A stretch of 64,000 bases of DNA from Isoetes taiwanensis (taxonomy: Eukaryota > Streptophyta > Lycopodiopsida > Isoetales > Isoetaceae). This document shows, in pieces, positions 1 to 11,004 of this stretch (positions are counted from its first letter, which is position 1; the number at the start of each line of letters is the position of its first letter). The stretch spans positions 558,001-622,000 of the forward strand of contig JAJEKV010000217.1 of the NCBI GenBank assembly GCA_021234155.1, in the 5' to 3' direction. Made by a program: the position numbers and the translations under genes. The notes below the pieces were generated by a model. It saw only the letters and a list, made by a program, of their open reading frames with translations, made no database searches and was not told where the DNA came from.

Positions 1-72
1 GCACCGCCTTCGGGGATCAGATGGCTAATGAACACCCCCGAAGCTCGGTTCCCCTATATATTTGACCGCTGA
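1..72 (+). CDS. Possible C-terminal end of a gene cut by the window edge
   Basis: Frame 1 is open from the first base to a TGA at 70-72 and encodes 23 residues ending RFPYIFDR. The composition looks protein-like, but the stretch is too short to identify. It could equally be chance or a transposon remnant. Nothing downstream to 480 looks coding; that stretch has only short GACGCC-type GC-rich words near 170-270. Confidence 0.15.
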   Translation, partial: APPSGIRWLMNTPEARFPYIFDR

Positions 73-479
73 ATCCTCCGCTCAAGGATCCAAACCGTGG
101 ACTGCTCAAATAAGCCTAGGGACAAACATTTTAATGAGCTTCACATTAAAAAAAAAGATGCAAAAACAATAACGCCGCTTATAACAAAATACGCCGCAAG
201 GACGCCGAGAAGGTCTAGGGCGACGCAGCTAAGGTAAAGGAATGGAGTTTGTGGGATCGCGACGGGACGCCGCATGCGACTATACTTGGTCTAATATTGC
301 ATTGAACTCAAACAAGGTGGACTTGGCTTTTTCTAGAACTTTTTTTTGCCCTACTTCTTCGAGGTTCAAAGCTATATGGACATGGATGGCATAACTAACT
401 TGTAATGAACTCGTTTTGTTTCGCAAACAACTATTCTAAGGTTAGTATATCATGTTTTTTAGATTGAATAGGTTTTTGG

Positions 480-1335
480 ATTGAATGGTGCATGCCCAAC
501 CTTTGTTTTTTTTGGTTTCCTTTCCTTTTTCTTCTTCTTTGTTCTTGATTTTTTTTTTTCTTCCCATTCTTCCATGCCTGGAATTCATTGGTTTTCCTCC
601 TTCTTTCTTTCTCATGCTTCATTTCTTCCTCATTCTTCCTCATGCTTCATTTCTTCCTCCTTCTTCCATGCTTCATTCTTTCCTCATTCTTTCTTCCCAT
701 ATTTCTTCTTTTCCTCATTTCTTTCTCATTCTTTCTTCCTCATTCTTTTTTCATTTCTTTCTTCCTCATGCTTTCTCATTCTTTATTCCTCACTCTTTCT
801 CATTCTTCCTCATTCTTTCTAATTTCTTGCTTTCTCATTTCTTTCTCATGCTTTCTCATTTCTTTCTCATTTCTTTCTCATGCTTTCTCATTTGTTTCTC
901 ATTTCCATTCTTTCTCATGCTTTCTCATTCCTAATTCTTTTCCCTCCCTTCCCTCATTTCTTTCTTCTCTTCCCTTCCTTATTCTTCATTTTTTTTCATT
1001 TCTTATTCTTCATTCTTTTTAATGTCATTTCTTCATTCTTCATTTGTTTCTTATTCTTCACATTTCTTCCTCACTTTCCATTCGATCCTTTTCTTTCCCT
1101 TCCCTTATTTCTTCCTTCCATTCTATTCCCTTCCCTTCTCTTATTTCCTCTTATTTTTCTTCATTCTTTCTTGTTTCTTCTCTTATTTCTTCTCTATTCT
1201 ATCCTTATTTCTTCCCTTCTATTCTCTTATTTCTTTTCTCTTGTTTTATTTCTATCTCTTGTTTTCTATCCCCCTTTTTTTTTTTCCTTTCTTTTCTTCT
1301 TCGATCTTTTTCTTCTTTGTTCTTATTCCTCTAAT
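480..1335 (+). repeat. Polypyrimidine (TTCC/TTCTCAT) low-complexity tract
   Basis: About 850 bases are almost purely C and T on the plus strand, built from imperfect repeats of TTCTTTCTCAT, CATTTCTTTC and related words. It is open in several frames only because pyrimidine-rich DNA contains few stops; the predicted peptides are runs of F, S, L and H and are not genes. Such tracts can adopt triplex structures, but no function is shown here. Confidence 0.9.
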
Positions 1336-1471
1336 GCTTTGTTACTTCAAGGTGTTTTCTATTACGATTTGGACCCGACAGATCTTGTACACGCTGCCCT
1401 TATTTTGGTAAGTAGTTGATCGTGACTTGCATTTTATTTTTATAGTTTTAAGTAGGTTAAAAAAATTGATG

Positions 1472-1866
1472 GAGTGGCTTGTTCAAGGGCACGGGTCGGC
1501 TCCACCTAGAGTGGGGAGGACCATGTACCCGGGTTCGAAGTCCACTTTCACTACAATCATAAATGTTTCCTAGGTTAATGAGTGGTTTGTTCAAGGGCAC
1601 GGGCCGGCTCCACCTAGAGTGGAGAGGACCACGCACTCGGTTCAAGTCCACTTCCAGCCCACTTGTTATTTTTTAGGTTTAAAATAAAATTGTAGTGGCT
1701 TGTTCAAGGTCACTTGGCCGGCTCCACCTTTGTGTGGAGAGGACTAGGTGTCCCGGTCCAAGTCCACTTTTTCTTCTCATTCTTAGGTAGATGTGGCTAC
1801 GGCAAGGACATGGTCGGCTCCACCACTGAAGTGGGGAGGACCGTGTGTTCGGGCCTTAGTTCACGC
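1472..1866 (+). repeat. Four tandem tRNA-like repeat units
   Basis: Four diverged units lie at about 1472-1545, 1581-1652, 1694-1769 and 1791-1866, roughly 105 bases apart. Each starts near GTGGCTTGTTCAAGG, has a central GGCTCCAC...GTGG(A/G)GAGGAC segment, and ends near TTCGAAGTCCAC. Unit 1 contains GGGTTCGAAGTCC, which fits the Pol III B-box consensus. Its first and last bases (GTGG and CCAC) can pair like an acceptor stem. The later units are progressively more degenerate. No standard anticodon arm is clear, so these look like tRNA-derived repeats (SINE heads or tRNA pseudogenes) rather than working tRNAs. Confidence 0.6.
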
Positions 1867-1929
1867 TTTTATTGTCGTCATTTTAGCTAGAGGTAGCTAG
1901 GGCTAGGTTAAGTTAACAAAGAATCGGAT

Positions 1930-2290
1930 GATTCCCTTCACACCCTGCTAAAAAAAAAAAAAAAAAGGTTAGGCTAACTTAATGTAGTACTAATTCGCAC
2001 TAAAAGCGTTGGTAAAAAATAACTTAACTAATTAACTAAATTATTTCAACATGTCTAGTTAAGTTAGCCAAAGGCATAAAAAATTATATGTACAATTAAC
2101 TAAACTTAAAGTGACCTCTATAGTGCAAAAGTTCTAATTTAGTTAATTTTTAGTTAATTTTGCTAACTAATCCCAACAAGGTGCTAAGATAAGTTTAGGT
2201 AGTGTTTTTGGTTAAAAAAGTTAACTAAAATTTGGGACTATCGCTAACTAATTAACTAGTAATATTTAATGTAAATTGACCGTGGGTCCA
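1930..2290. repeat. AT-rich segment with many TTAACTAA words
   Basis: After a run of about 16 A at 1951, the next 330 bases are AT-rich and full of GTTAACT and TTAGTTAA words in both orientations. This resembles the internal part of a short inverted-repeat element, but clear termini and a target duplication were not found. A similar GTTAAC-rich patch occurs at 42290-42480. Confidence 0.35.
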
Positions 2291-2393
2291 ATACCCTAAT
2301 CTAACCTATTTAGTTTTTCTTGTTTCTTCTTTTTTTTTTTTCTTGCTTTTGGGGCCTGATAAGGTATTAGTCGCCATAGGGCTGTTATAAGTA

Positions 2394-4035
2394 ATGATTA
2401 TATGGTCCGCATACATGTTTGATATTGTCGATTATGTTGCATTTACTTTGTGCATGCTTGGCTTTTGTATTCATTATTTTGTTTTGTTTGTAGGCATAAA
2501 ATGGCCTCAAGAAGGACAGAGATGCTTAGTGAAATTAGGCGATCCTCATCAATCAAATATGCGCATTGCAGACCAATTCGAACGACATATGCAAACCGAT
2601 GATCGAATTAACCGCTTTTGTAGCATCGCTTGAGAAAGAATGTCGGTCCTCAATTATGTGGGAGGTGGCCCGAGCATGAGTCCGAAGTTGGAAGATATGA
2701 TGAGAAAGAACTTAAAGTCTTGGGTTTGCAATCCCGAGCCGTAATTGAGGATGCTACTTAAGTATAAAGTGCCACTTATGAGCCCCTATGCCGAGGCATA
2801 TGGGACGATGGGCTAATTCGCGGGCGAAGTGCAAAGGTTCGACGAAAGATCACAAGATGGCCAAGAGCGCCCCAATGATGAGCAGTGAAGGAGTTAGATA
2901 GTCTTATCCATGGTGGGAGCTCTATTGGTGCAGGGGCTAGATTATCATTACATGCTCATGATAAATGTGTCAGATTTATTGACAAAGATTCCCCGTGGAT
3001 CTTTGTTGGAGTTGGAAAGTGCATTGGTAGTAAACAAGACCGCCAAATATACCAAATCCGCATCTTGGGAACCCCAGACTTTAATCAAGATGATTATTAT
3101 TATCGGGCATTGTGTGGAGAGGCCAAGATAGAGCTGCATCATGGTTGTTGGTCGACAAGTATATCCGCTTCAAGAGCCCAAGTCCAAAGATTGGCCACAC
3201 CCCTTGGACTTGCCCCCGAGGTCTTTGTGGAGATGAGCCACAGGGACCAATGGTAGTCCCCGCCATTCATGAATGGAGGAACCTTTTGCATTACTTGACC
3301 ATCTTCCCGAGCCAATTCTCTTCTTATAGGAGATGGTCAAATGCAATGCATAGTGCTCCAAGAAGGGCTGATATGAAGATAAGTGCGGAGTGGAAAGCCA
3401 AAATGAGACTCGTATAAGCACGCCCCGCAAATAGCTCTCGCCTTGCGTAAGGAGTCTATGCCATCCACGCCCAAAGTTGGACACACACAAAGCTCAATTG
3501 CAAAAGGGTCAAACTCCATTTTGATGACTCCCTTTACAAATGTGTGGGTGGCTATTGGTGATTGGGACACGCCCTCCGCTTTTTTTGCAAGGAGCTTAAT
3601 GCCCAAATTGAAGAGCCGCTATACACTACAAGATGGAACCAAGGCGATATCCTTGGTGGGAGAAGAGAGTTTTTACATCATCATCGATGACCAAGCATCA
3701 TGGGGGCATGAGATATCCGACATATATTCCCCGGGCTACATTTACTTTAGATGCTCCTTTGATTTTGTCCGTGCAATTCGGCTTTATGGGGTTGTGTGTT
3801 GAGATAAACCCAACCGACCGATACTCTAGCACATTGGACATCATCCAACATATGAAGGTCCAAATGATGATGGATAGAGAGCTGGTGCACATGGATCGCC
3901 CATCTATTGCTCGCCGTCGATGTGTTCAAAACAAACAGGCTTTCTTCTGATATAGTTGTGAGAGAGAGACGACATATGAAGTGTGGTGATCCACTTGAGA
4001 TGGCTAAGCTACTGTTAAATGCTTGCAAGAAGTGA
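2394..4035 (+). other. Unidentified, possibly decayed coding region
   Basis: Several protein-like stretches follow each other on the plus strand in changing frames: 2503-2633 after a plausible acceptor (TTTTGTTTGTAG ending near 2492), 2885-3256, 3112-3417, 3443-3802 and 3633-3950. They overlap in different frames with intervening stops, as expected for a frameshifted gene or a transposon protein. I recognise no domain. Reading-frame persistence and moderate GC content are the only arguments for coding origin. Confidence 0.25.
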
Positions 4036-4189
4036 TTAATATAATTTTGTCTTCCTATTTGAGGCTTGTTGCAACCAATAAATGTTTTTAGTCAAAATTA
4101 CTAATGAAAAAGTAATTTATTAATCAAAAAAATTATTATTAATGGTAAATAAATTATTAATCATAACTTGTAGATAAAGTGTCGCCATG

Positions 4190-4490
4190 CAGACGCCAAA
4201 CCCTAGGTTTTGTGTGCTACATCATCAAACCCTAGATTGTAAATGCCATGTGGCACAATCTAGGGTTTGATGATGTGGCACACCCAAAGCTAGGGTTTGA
4301 TGACATGGCACTTACTATGATGTGGCAATAGGAAGTCGCGACGCGACACAACCTAGGGTTTGATGATGTGCCACACGCAACGTAGGGGTTCCCATGATGT
4401 GGCACTAAAAATGCCATGGGATAATTTAGGGTTAGTTGTATGACATGATACATGGCCTGATAATATGGCAACCTAGAGTTCGATATGCAC
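4190..4490 (+). repeat. Minisatellite of CTAGGGTTTGATGATGTGGCA-like units
   Basis: About eight imperfect copies of a roughly 35-60-base word combining (C)TAGGGTTTGATGATG with TGGCAC follow each other, some inverted at the left end (CATCAAACCCTAG at 4223). The related word GATGATGTGGCA recurs at 26470-27260, so the two arrays may share an origin. No coding capacity is supported. Confidence 0.6.
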
Positions 4491-4499
4491 CCCATACAT

Positions 4500-5370
4500 A
4501 TATACGAGATACTTTTCTAATAATATAAATAAGAAGATAAGAATATAAATTTAGGTATTTATTCAAAGACACTTGTTCAAAGCTTTTCTCTCGCTAATTC
4601 TCGTTATGTTCAAATTAATATATATAGTCATGTATGAGGCTCAATTCTTAGCGGTTTTCCTCATTGTGGCCCTCTTTTCGCTGATGCAATATTCATGGCA
4701 TTACGCTGCGTCTCCCCCTCCCCCTGGGCCAAGACGGTCAAGGCTGCAAGAAGTCCACGGGGCTCATTAGGGGCACATTTCGAACCATAAAAATACTATT
4801 TTTCATCTCTATGGTTTGTAAGTATCATTCTATTATTGCAACCAATATCATTCATGGTTATCAAATGTTTCTCTCACAATTTCTTTTGATCTAGGTGTGC
4901 TCTTTTTCTCGGCGATGAATAGAGGTAATCGCGAATCGCATGGAGAATGAGCAAGACCTAAGGTAAGTATTTATATAGTTTTTATTATAACGCTTTACCC
5001 TCTAATTAGGTATGTGAGTTTATGCATGGAGTTTTAATTTGTTGTGTAGAGGAAAGGGACGAAGTTTAGAGAAAATAGGAGGAGGACTCCACGAGGTAAG
5101 GGCAATCGTCTTTGATGGTCCTCCAAGACGCCAACCTCCACCTATCACTACACCAGCAGTTTGGGTATTAAGATAGCTTTTATAAAAATAATAAATAAAT
5201 GAAAATAAAAATAATAAATGCATGATATTTGTGCTTCATAGCATCCTCCTCGGGCCCCCGCCTTCCTCATAAAACATGTCTCCGCCGAGAGAGACCAAAT
5301 TAAAAGATATTTTGCCTCTTTGACACCAACGCCGGTTAGGGCAGACCTCCGCTCCTATTCCCCAACGACA
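4500..5370. other. No recognisable gene
   Basis: AT-rich sequence with short frames only. I see no domain, repeat array or RNA gene that I can support. Confidence 0.5.
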
Positions 5371-5372
5371 TA

Positions 5373-7050
5373 GTGTTGATTATCGGCCTCCACGTTCTCG
5401 CGAGAATATTGAGAATGCTAGGCGTAGTATGGACTCCCCGTTCTAGGCAAGAGAGGCGAGAACAGATTTTTCTAATGCAAGGAACTTGGAGGAAGATTTC
5501 AACAGTAAATATATATCCACTACGCATCAAACATTTCTTTGGTTGCAAAGATGTTAAAGATGCTCATTCTCTCATTACTTTCGGTCAAGAAGTAGTGGAG
5601 CAACAGACTCACAACCTTCAAGATCGCGACGATCATCATGGGGTTCGGGATCCTAAGAACATGGTCGCCACCGACTTGAGAGGCAAAGGATCCCGAACGA
5701 CGCCCACGTGTCATCAAGAAGAGCGCCCATTTCGCTTTGTTTTAGACACGTAAGTCTGCGGGTGATTTGGGCCCCTAATATACCCGACTATCATATTAAT
5801 AATAATTTTTGATGTAAGTTATGTGAACATATTATTTAAGATATCAACCTTAAATATTAGTACTTTGTCATCTAAATTTGTTGTTTTGTTCATTCTCTTC
5901 ACTTAGAATACATTGCAAAGTGCTCAAAAGGTTCGTAATCGGGACGGGATATGTATATTGACGGTAGACATAAACACGCTTTTATATACCCACCATTTAT
6001 GCTTCAGGGACGCTCTTCCTAAGAAGGATGATGAGGGAAGTGTCTTTTATACTACACTGAGGGACGCGGTCACAAATAATATCTCTCGTTTATGGCCTCC
6101 CAGCGGTATAGGGAGTGGCCGGCGCTTATGACCAACTTGAAATAGAGAGCGTCAAAAATAAAATGAAACAGTTTCCCAGAGATAGAAAAAGCAAAGGCGT
6201 TTAACTGGAAGAAGCTCACTTCGATGATGGGCGAGCTTATACGAAAAAGGAGGTACATGACCTAGTCATAGTCTTGTTTTTATTATTTTGATATGGCGTT
6301 GATCTATCGATTTATGTCAAAGGCACCATGTGGTCAAGGAACCGGGCTAGGATTTTGTAAAAAGAAGGAGGCGATTGGTCAAAAGTCCCTAAACCACTTA
6401 ATCTCCACAAGGAAGATATCAAGGTATTTCTTATTTTTTTGTCATTCGCTCACTTTAACTTGTGATAATGTTGTGTGCCTTGCAATCGATTGCATTCGAA
6501 CGCAAAGGATCCGTAAAGCAAACATAGAGCTCGGACCGACAAAGCAACTAAAAGTGAGCGAAAAGCCGCCTCATTTGGCTCCGGCCGGTAAAAGGGTTTT
6601 CTCTATAGATTCGTAAGAGCTATATTAGTTCACATTAATTTTAATAAGAACTTTAAATGTCACTAGCTAATACTCGTTATATTGTCATAGGAACATCTAT
6701 CTGGGTTTCCCCTAACAAGCAAGGGTACAAGTAGCCACTTTAACGTGGAGTTGTTTATCCAGATCAACAGGTTATACGACGAGGGAACTCTCCCATTGCG
6801 GGAATGCGGGGTGCGTTGTAGAAAATTATTATAATTCTATGAACTACATTAACGCGCCATATTCTTTTGGTTTTATAGGAAGCGGCGGATATGAATGAAG
6901 GTCTAGAGCATGACATAAGGCGGGCCGGGCGAGGGATCTCGCAAACGCCGATGGAGAGCCATCCAATCGCGAACCGCATGCGGCCCTCTAACCACGCACT
7001 CGGATGACTACTCCAATCGAAATCGAGAGAGAGTAGCTCTAGGCTAAAAG
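5373..7050 (+). other. Unidentified gene-like stretches with possible splice sites
   Basis: Protein-like frames occur at 5373-5753 (followed by GTAAGT at 5751), at 5913-6131 (preceded by a pyrimidine-rich acceptor, TCTTCACTTAG near 5906), at 6293-6616 and at about 6880-7010. The alternation of frames with donor-like and acceptor-like sites suggests a multi-exon gene or its decayed copy. No family is recognised. Frames could not be joined into one consistent product by eye. Confidence 0.22.
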
Positions 7051-7064
7051 GGTGGATACTCCTC

Positions 7065-7225
7065 TTAACGAAGTCTTTTGTGATTATTTAAAATATAAAT
7101 ACAATTCACTTTTTGTGATTATTTAAAAATATAAATATAAAAATAATTTTGTGACTATTTAAAAATATGAATATAAAAACACTTTTGTGATTATTTAAAA
7201 TATTTTATATAAATATATTTTTTAT
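7065..7225 (+). repeat. AT-rich tandem repeat
   Basis: Four copies of a unit close to TTTTGTGATTATTTAAAATA with an AT-rich tail, spaced about 35-45 bases apart. The last copy merges into a T-rich run. Confidence 0.75.
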
Positions 7226-7259
7226 TTTTTATTATTTTTTATTTTTTCCCCTTTACCTC

Positions 7260-7775
7260 AAAAGATGCGACGATCCACGTGGCTTTTTTTTGCCACGTGG
7301 CTTTTTATATAAATATTTTTTTTTTTTTTATTTTTTTCCCTTCACGCCGCGATGCGACGATCCACGCGGCTTTTTTTTTTTTTTTTTGCTCGTGGCTTTT
7401 CTACACGCGCGGATTTTCGAATTTTCCACGTGAATCCGTTCTGACGCGGTCACGCCGCGATGCGCGACGATATACCGGGTTTCACCGGCGACGCGTGGAT
7501 TTTGGTGATGTTCCGCGTGTATATTCCACGTGTATATTCCGTGTATATTTCACATGTGGCGTGCCACGCGACGGCGACGTCTGCGACGTCTGCGTCCACG
7601 TCCATGCTGACGTCTGCGGCTGACGACGGTTAACGTCAAGATGCGACGCGACGTCGCGATGCGACGATACCGCGAAACGACGCTGGCGACGCCCCGAAGC
7701 GACCAGCCGTCGGACGTCCGCTAAGCAGACGTCGCTTGCAGACGCCGCTATTCAAGCGCCGCTAAATGGCCTTTT
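7260..7775 (+). repeat. GC-rich GCGACG/CCACGTGG simple-sequence block
   Basis: The word GATGCGACGATCCACG occurs twice (7265 and 7342) next to long T runs. The block then becomes a field of GACGTC, GCGACG and CCACGTG words up to the start of the gypsy remnant. The sharp change in composition compared with the AT repeat just before it is striking. An open frame at 7279-7623 is probably a by-product of the repeats. Confidence 0.5.
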
Positions 7776-7789
7776 CTTGTTGAAGCGGC

Positions 7790-8640
7790 ATATCATCCTC
7801 GACCGGATGGCCGGATTTGAGCGGACCAACGGGATTTTAGAGGACATGCTACTGAAACTATGTCCGGAATAAGCAAAGTATGTGGGAAGAATTTATTCAC
7901 TTGGTGGAGTTTGCATACAATAGCACCAAGCGGGAATCATCCCAAATGTCGCCGTTTATGATCAATTCTGGCTATCGATTGTTTAACTCCGCACATTTGG
8001 CACAACCCCGTGTCAAAAGTGGAAGTTTCGCAGCCAGATGTTGGCGGATATGCGGCAGCCTTGTGGAAGAGGTTCGAGGGTATTCGCTAGCAAAAGAAGA
8101 AGTCGACAAAAAGAGCATCGCCGACAAGCATCGAACAAAGAAGAGAGTTCAAAGTTGGAGATGATGTTTGGCTCAAGATCAAGGTGAAGCGTGCAAAGCT
8201 TAGGATCGGGAATTGCAAGAAGCTTGCTCCAAGGTGGGGCCGGACCTTTCGGAATAGTCGAGAGTAGGTAATCAATCCTACAAGCTAGAATTGCCAAAGA
8301 CACCTAAAGATTCATAAGGTCTTCCACGTGAGTTTGTTGAAGAAGCATACTCCAAATCCGCACGAAGTCTTGATTCGCCAACGTTGTTGGAAATGGCGGA
8401 GGAAGCGGTGGAAATAGTTCCGTAATTGATTCTTGATAAAGCTTTCAAGAAAACGAGGAGATCGGGAATTCCTCCAAAGATTTGGTCAAGTGGAAACACT
8501 TACCGCTGGAAGACGCGTGGGTACTTAAGAAAGATTTAGTAAAGCAAGATCCACGCTTTATGGAGCAATGGGACGGCAAAGGTCATCTCCAGAAGAAATC
8601 GGCTCAGCATGTCGATTTGTGTAGGTTAATTCTTGTGTAG
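7790..8640 (+). pseudogene. Decayed Ty3/gypsy integrase C-terminus and chromodomain region
   Basis: This segment is a diverged copy of the 3' part of the gypsy polyprotein at 54.9-56.8 kb. At 7791 the codons match the AYHPxxDG stretch of the integrase catalytic core. At 7880-7975 the protein reads FIHLVEFAYNSTK...SSQMSPFMIN, a close match to the better copy. Farther on, patches at 8040-8600 correspond to the LVEEVR, VADKHR, VHKVFHVSLLK and chromodomain-like WVLKKDL regions. Frames change repeatedly and an in-frame stop interrupts the first part, so it cannot make an active integrase. The 5' portion (gag to reverse transcriptase) is missing. Confidence 0.85.
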
Positions 8641-9490
8641 TTAAGATTAATCCACGCATGCCACCACGCTTAATATGGGTCGCATGCGTTGTTACCGATG
8701 ATGGGACCACTACGGTGATCTCTAGGGCGTGGTGTAATGTCAATGTAGGCATGACCGCGTTTTCCGCTTTGGGGAAAGTGGAAGGTAGATTAGAAAGTCT
8801 ACTTCGTCCCACTAAGTAGACGACCTCGAGAGAAAGGAGGTCATGAAGGAATGCATTGATAGGAAAAGCACCTTTAGCCCCATATATGCTTTGATAGGAG
8901 GAATCTATCCACAAACTCCACGAGAAGGATATCCTCCACGCTGGGCAACTAGAGGTGTAGGCATGAGCCGCATATAGGCATATAGGCTGCCTCCGCCGCC
9001 ATGATGGAAGATTCACCCTTCCTTCCTACCGGGAGATTAGCCATGCATCCATGTAGATAGGTGGGTGGTCACCATATAACCAAAAATTTTATTTAATAAT
9101 TAAATGGTACTAACGCGAGTGTCGACCACAGCAGGCCAAGAGAGCTCGGGAGGGCAAGGAGGTTCAAGACTTAAGACTTGCAACACAAATTTTGTTGGAA
9201 CGTGTTGCAAGGAATGAAGAGTACCTCGGACGTTAATTCTAAATTTTGATAAACTTAATTGTAATGTTAAGTGAATTTTGGAGTAATCTGTTAGTAATGT
9301 TGTGAATTGATAAGTTATGTTATAATACAACAATGTGATAATGTCATAAAAATATTACCTTAAGGTAATTTTAATAAATGTGTAGGAATTATAGTAGCGA
9401 TCGTACGTATCAAGTTGTTGCAGGTTAGGTTGATCCCAAGGTGGGGAGACCCACGATGCTGCGGACAGCATCATTTCAAGGTGGGGAGAA
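8641..9490 (+). mobile_element. 3' untranslated region of the decayed gypsy element with polypurine tract
   Basis: Follows the chromodomain remnant and shares short words (GATGATGGGA) with the region after the intact-like gypsy copy at 56.9-57.1 kb. It ends with AAGGTGGGGAGAA at 9478-9490, a classic plant gypsy polypurine tract immediately before TGTGAC. A second tract-like word, CAAGGTGGGGAGAC, lies at 9438. Confidence 0.6.
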
Positions 9491-9618
9491 TGTGACGTTC
9501 CAAAGACAAAGATAATCGCCCGGGACGATATACGCACCGCCTCGCCACGCCGCATACGCCACCCACACCGACGCGGTACGCTAGCGTGTAGCCAGGTGAG
9601 TAGCCCTAGGGGGCAACT

Positions 9619-9762
9619 ATTAATGTGCACATTTTCCAATGTACACATTAATGTGGGCACACATTTCCAAGTGGACACTTCATGCCAAGTGGGCCACACC
9701 CATAGGTGCAATTAATGTGCACATTTTCCAATGTACACATTAATGTGGGCACACATTTCCAT
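9619..9762 (+). repeat. Direct duplication inside the LTR
   Basis: A segment starting ATTAATGTGCACATTTTCC occurs at 9619 and again at 9711, with about 50 near-identical bases each. Each copy itself contains inverted GTGCACATT/AATGTACAC words. Confidence 0.85.
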
Positions 9763-9866
9763 GTGTGCACATTTGGCCACCTAGCCCTTAAAGGCAAGTG
9801 GGCCCATTTCCAATTATCCCACATGCCAAAAGGGGATAATTGGAAACCCTAGCCAACCCCCCTTGT

Positions 9867-9874
9867 CTATATAG
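9867..9874 (+). promoter_or_regulatory. TATA-like box within the putative LTR
   Basis: CTATATAG stands in an otherwise mixed-composition stretch about 375 bases into the LTR and is followed by ACCCTAAC-type words. The position fits a retroelement U3 promoter. Assigned from sequence resemblance only. Confidence 0.4.
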
Positions 9875-11004
9875 GGTAGGAAACCCTAACTAGCCCAATT
9901 TTCGATTTTAGGGCTTCAGAACTCTGTTTTGGCTGCCTCAACAGCCAAAACCGCATCCCAGACTCTGCCTGGGAGGATTGCATCCTTAGTTCCTCTAGAT
10001 TCGAGCGTTTCAGCAGGATGGTCGAGCTCAGGTCAGGAGGAGCCTCTCAAGGATCAGGTATTTGGCCAATTAGATAGTCTAAACCCTATTTTAGTCCTAG
10101 AATTAGTAGGTTTAGCCTATTAAATTGCCCACAACAGCCCTCTAGATCTCTAGATAGCAGAATCTAACTAAAGAACCTAACTCTATGTTGTAGATTAGAT
10201 CTTGTTCTTTAGTTCTTCTGTGATGTATATGGATGATGTATCTCTATGAACTCCTTGTATTGGGAAGGGGGGTAGAGACCTAAAGCTTTGTAGTTGATGC
10301 TCCTAGAGTAGCCTCTCTAGCACACTGTAGATTCGGCCTGTGCACAAGAGCCACACCGGGATGTGGGTGAAGGGGCCAGACTGGCAGAGAAGGAGGTTCG
10401 TGTTCTGACTCCTGAACGATCCCTATGGTGTGTTAGTGCTACCGGGGATCATTGTGACTAGGTCTAATGGCTTACCACTGAGTGCGGGTAAGGCATGGGC
10501 TCGACACCCGTGAAGTGGTGTACACTTTCCAGTGGGTTCAGTCGAATACGGGCAGTGGCCCTCTAGTCACCTTGAGTCAGCATGTAGACCTCTGGAGGGA
10601 GCGATCCCTACCTGCCCCATCGGAACTGGGGAGATGAAACCCAGGAATAGCCCTTTTGGCTATGCATCCGGCGGGCTACAGTCAGGTCCCGACACTTTTC
10701 AGACCACTCTGCAAAGTGTGCACAGGAGGGGCGGATGGAGTGGACAACCCTAAGCCATGCTCATATGCCAGCCAAATCCATTGCCATGATGCATCCGCGC
10801 AATGAACTGGGGGAGACCCAAGCCGTCAGTCATCCTTTGAGTCTGAGCCTTGGGTAGGATCCCCTATGTGATGTGCTGATCTTTGTCTATGCAGATATGT
10901 GGAGGACCATCCTTCGAGATGGTCACATGATGTTGATGTATGTGCTACTGACATGTATGTTTACGCTTCCGCAGCTAGGTAGGCCCTGAGGAAGACGGGG
11001 TGCA

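Larger units (their letters stand above)
9491..10927 (+). mobile_element. Probable 3' LTR of the decayed gypsy element
   Basis: The sequence begins TGTGAC directly after the polypurine tract. The nearest suitable inverted end is GTCACA at 10922-10927, giving a putative LTR of about 1.44 kb. It contains a TATA-like box near 9867 and a 92-base-spaced internal duplication. The left edge is well supported by the tract. The right edge is inference from the 6-base inverted terminus only, because no second LTR is in view for comparison. Confidence 0.5.

Noticed and set aside
481-1419. Several long overlapping frames of 96-179 codons
   Set aside because: They read a C/T-only tract; the peptides are F/S/L/H runs with no domain, and all three plus frames are open at once.
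7279-7623. 114-codon frame with hydrophobic start
   Set aside because: Open only because of T runs and GACG repeats; no codon structure like neighbours.
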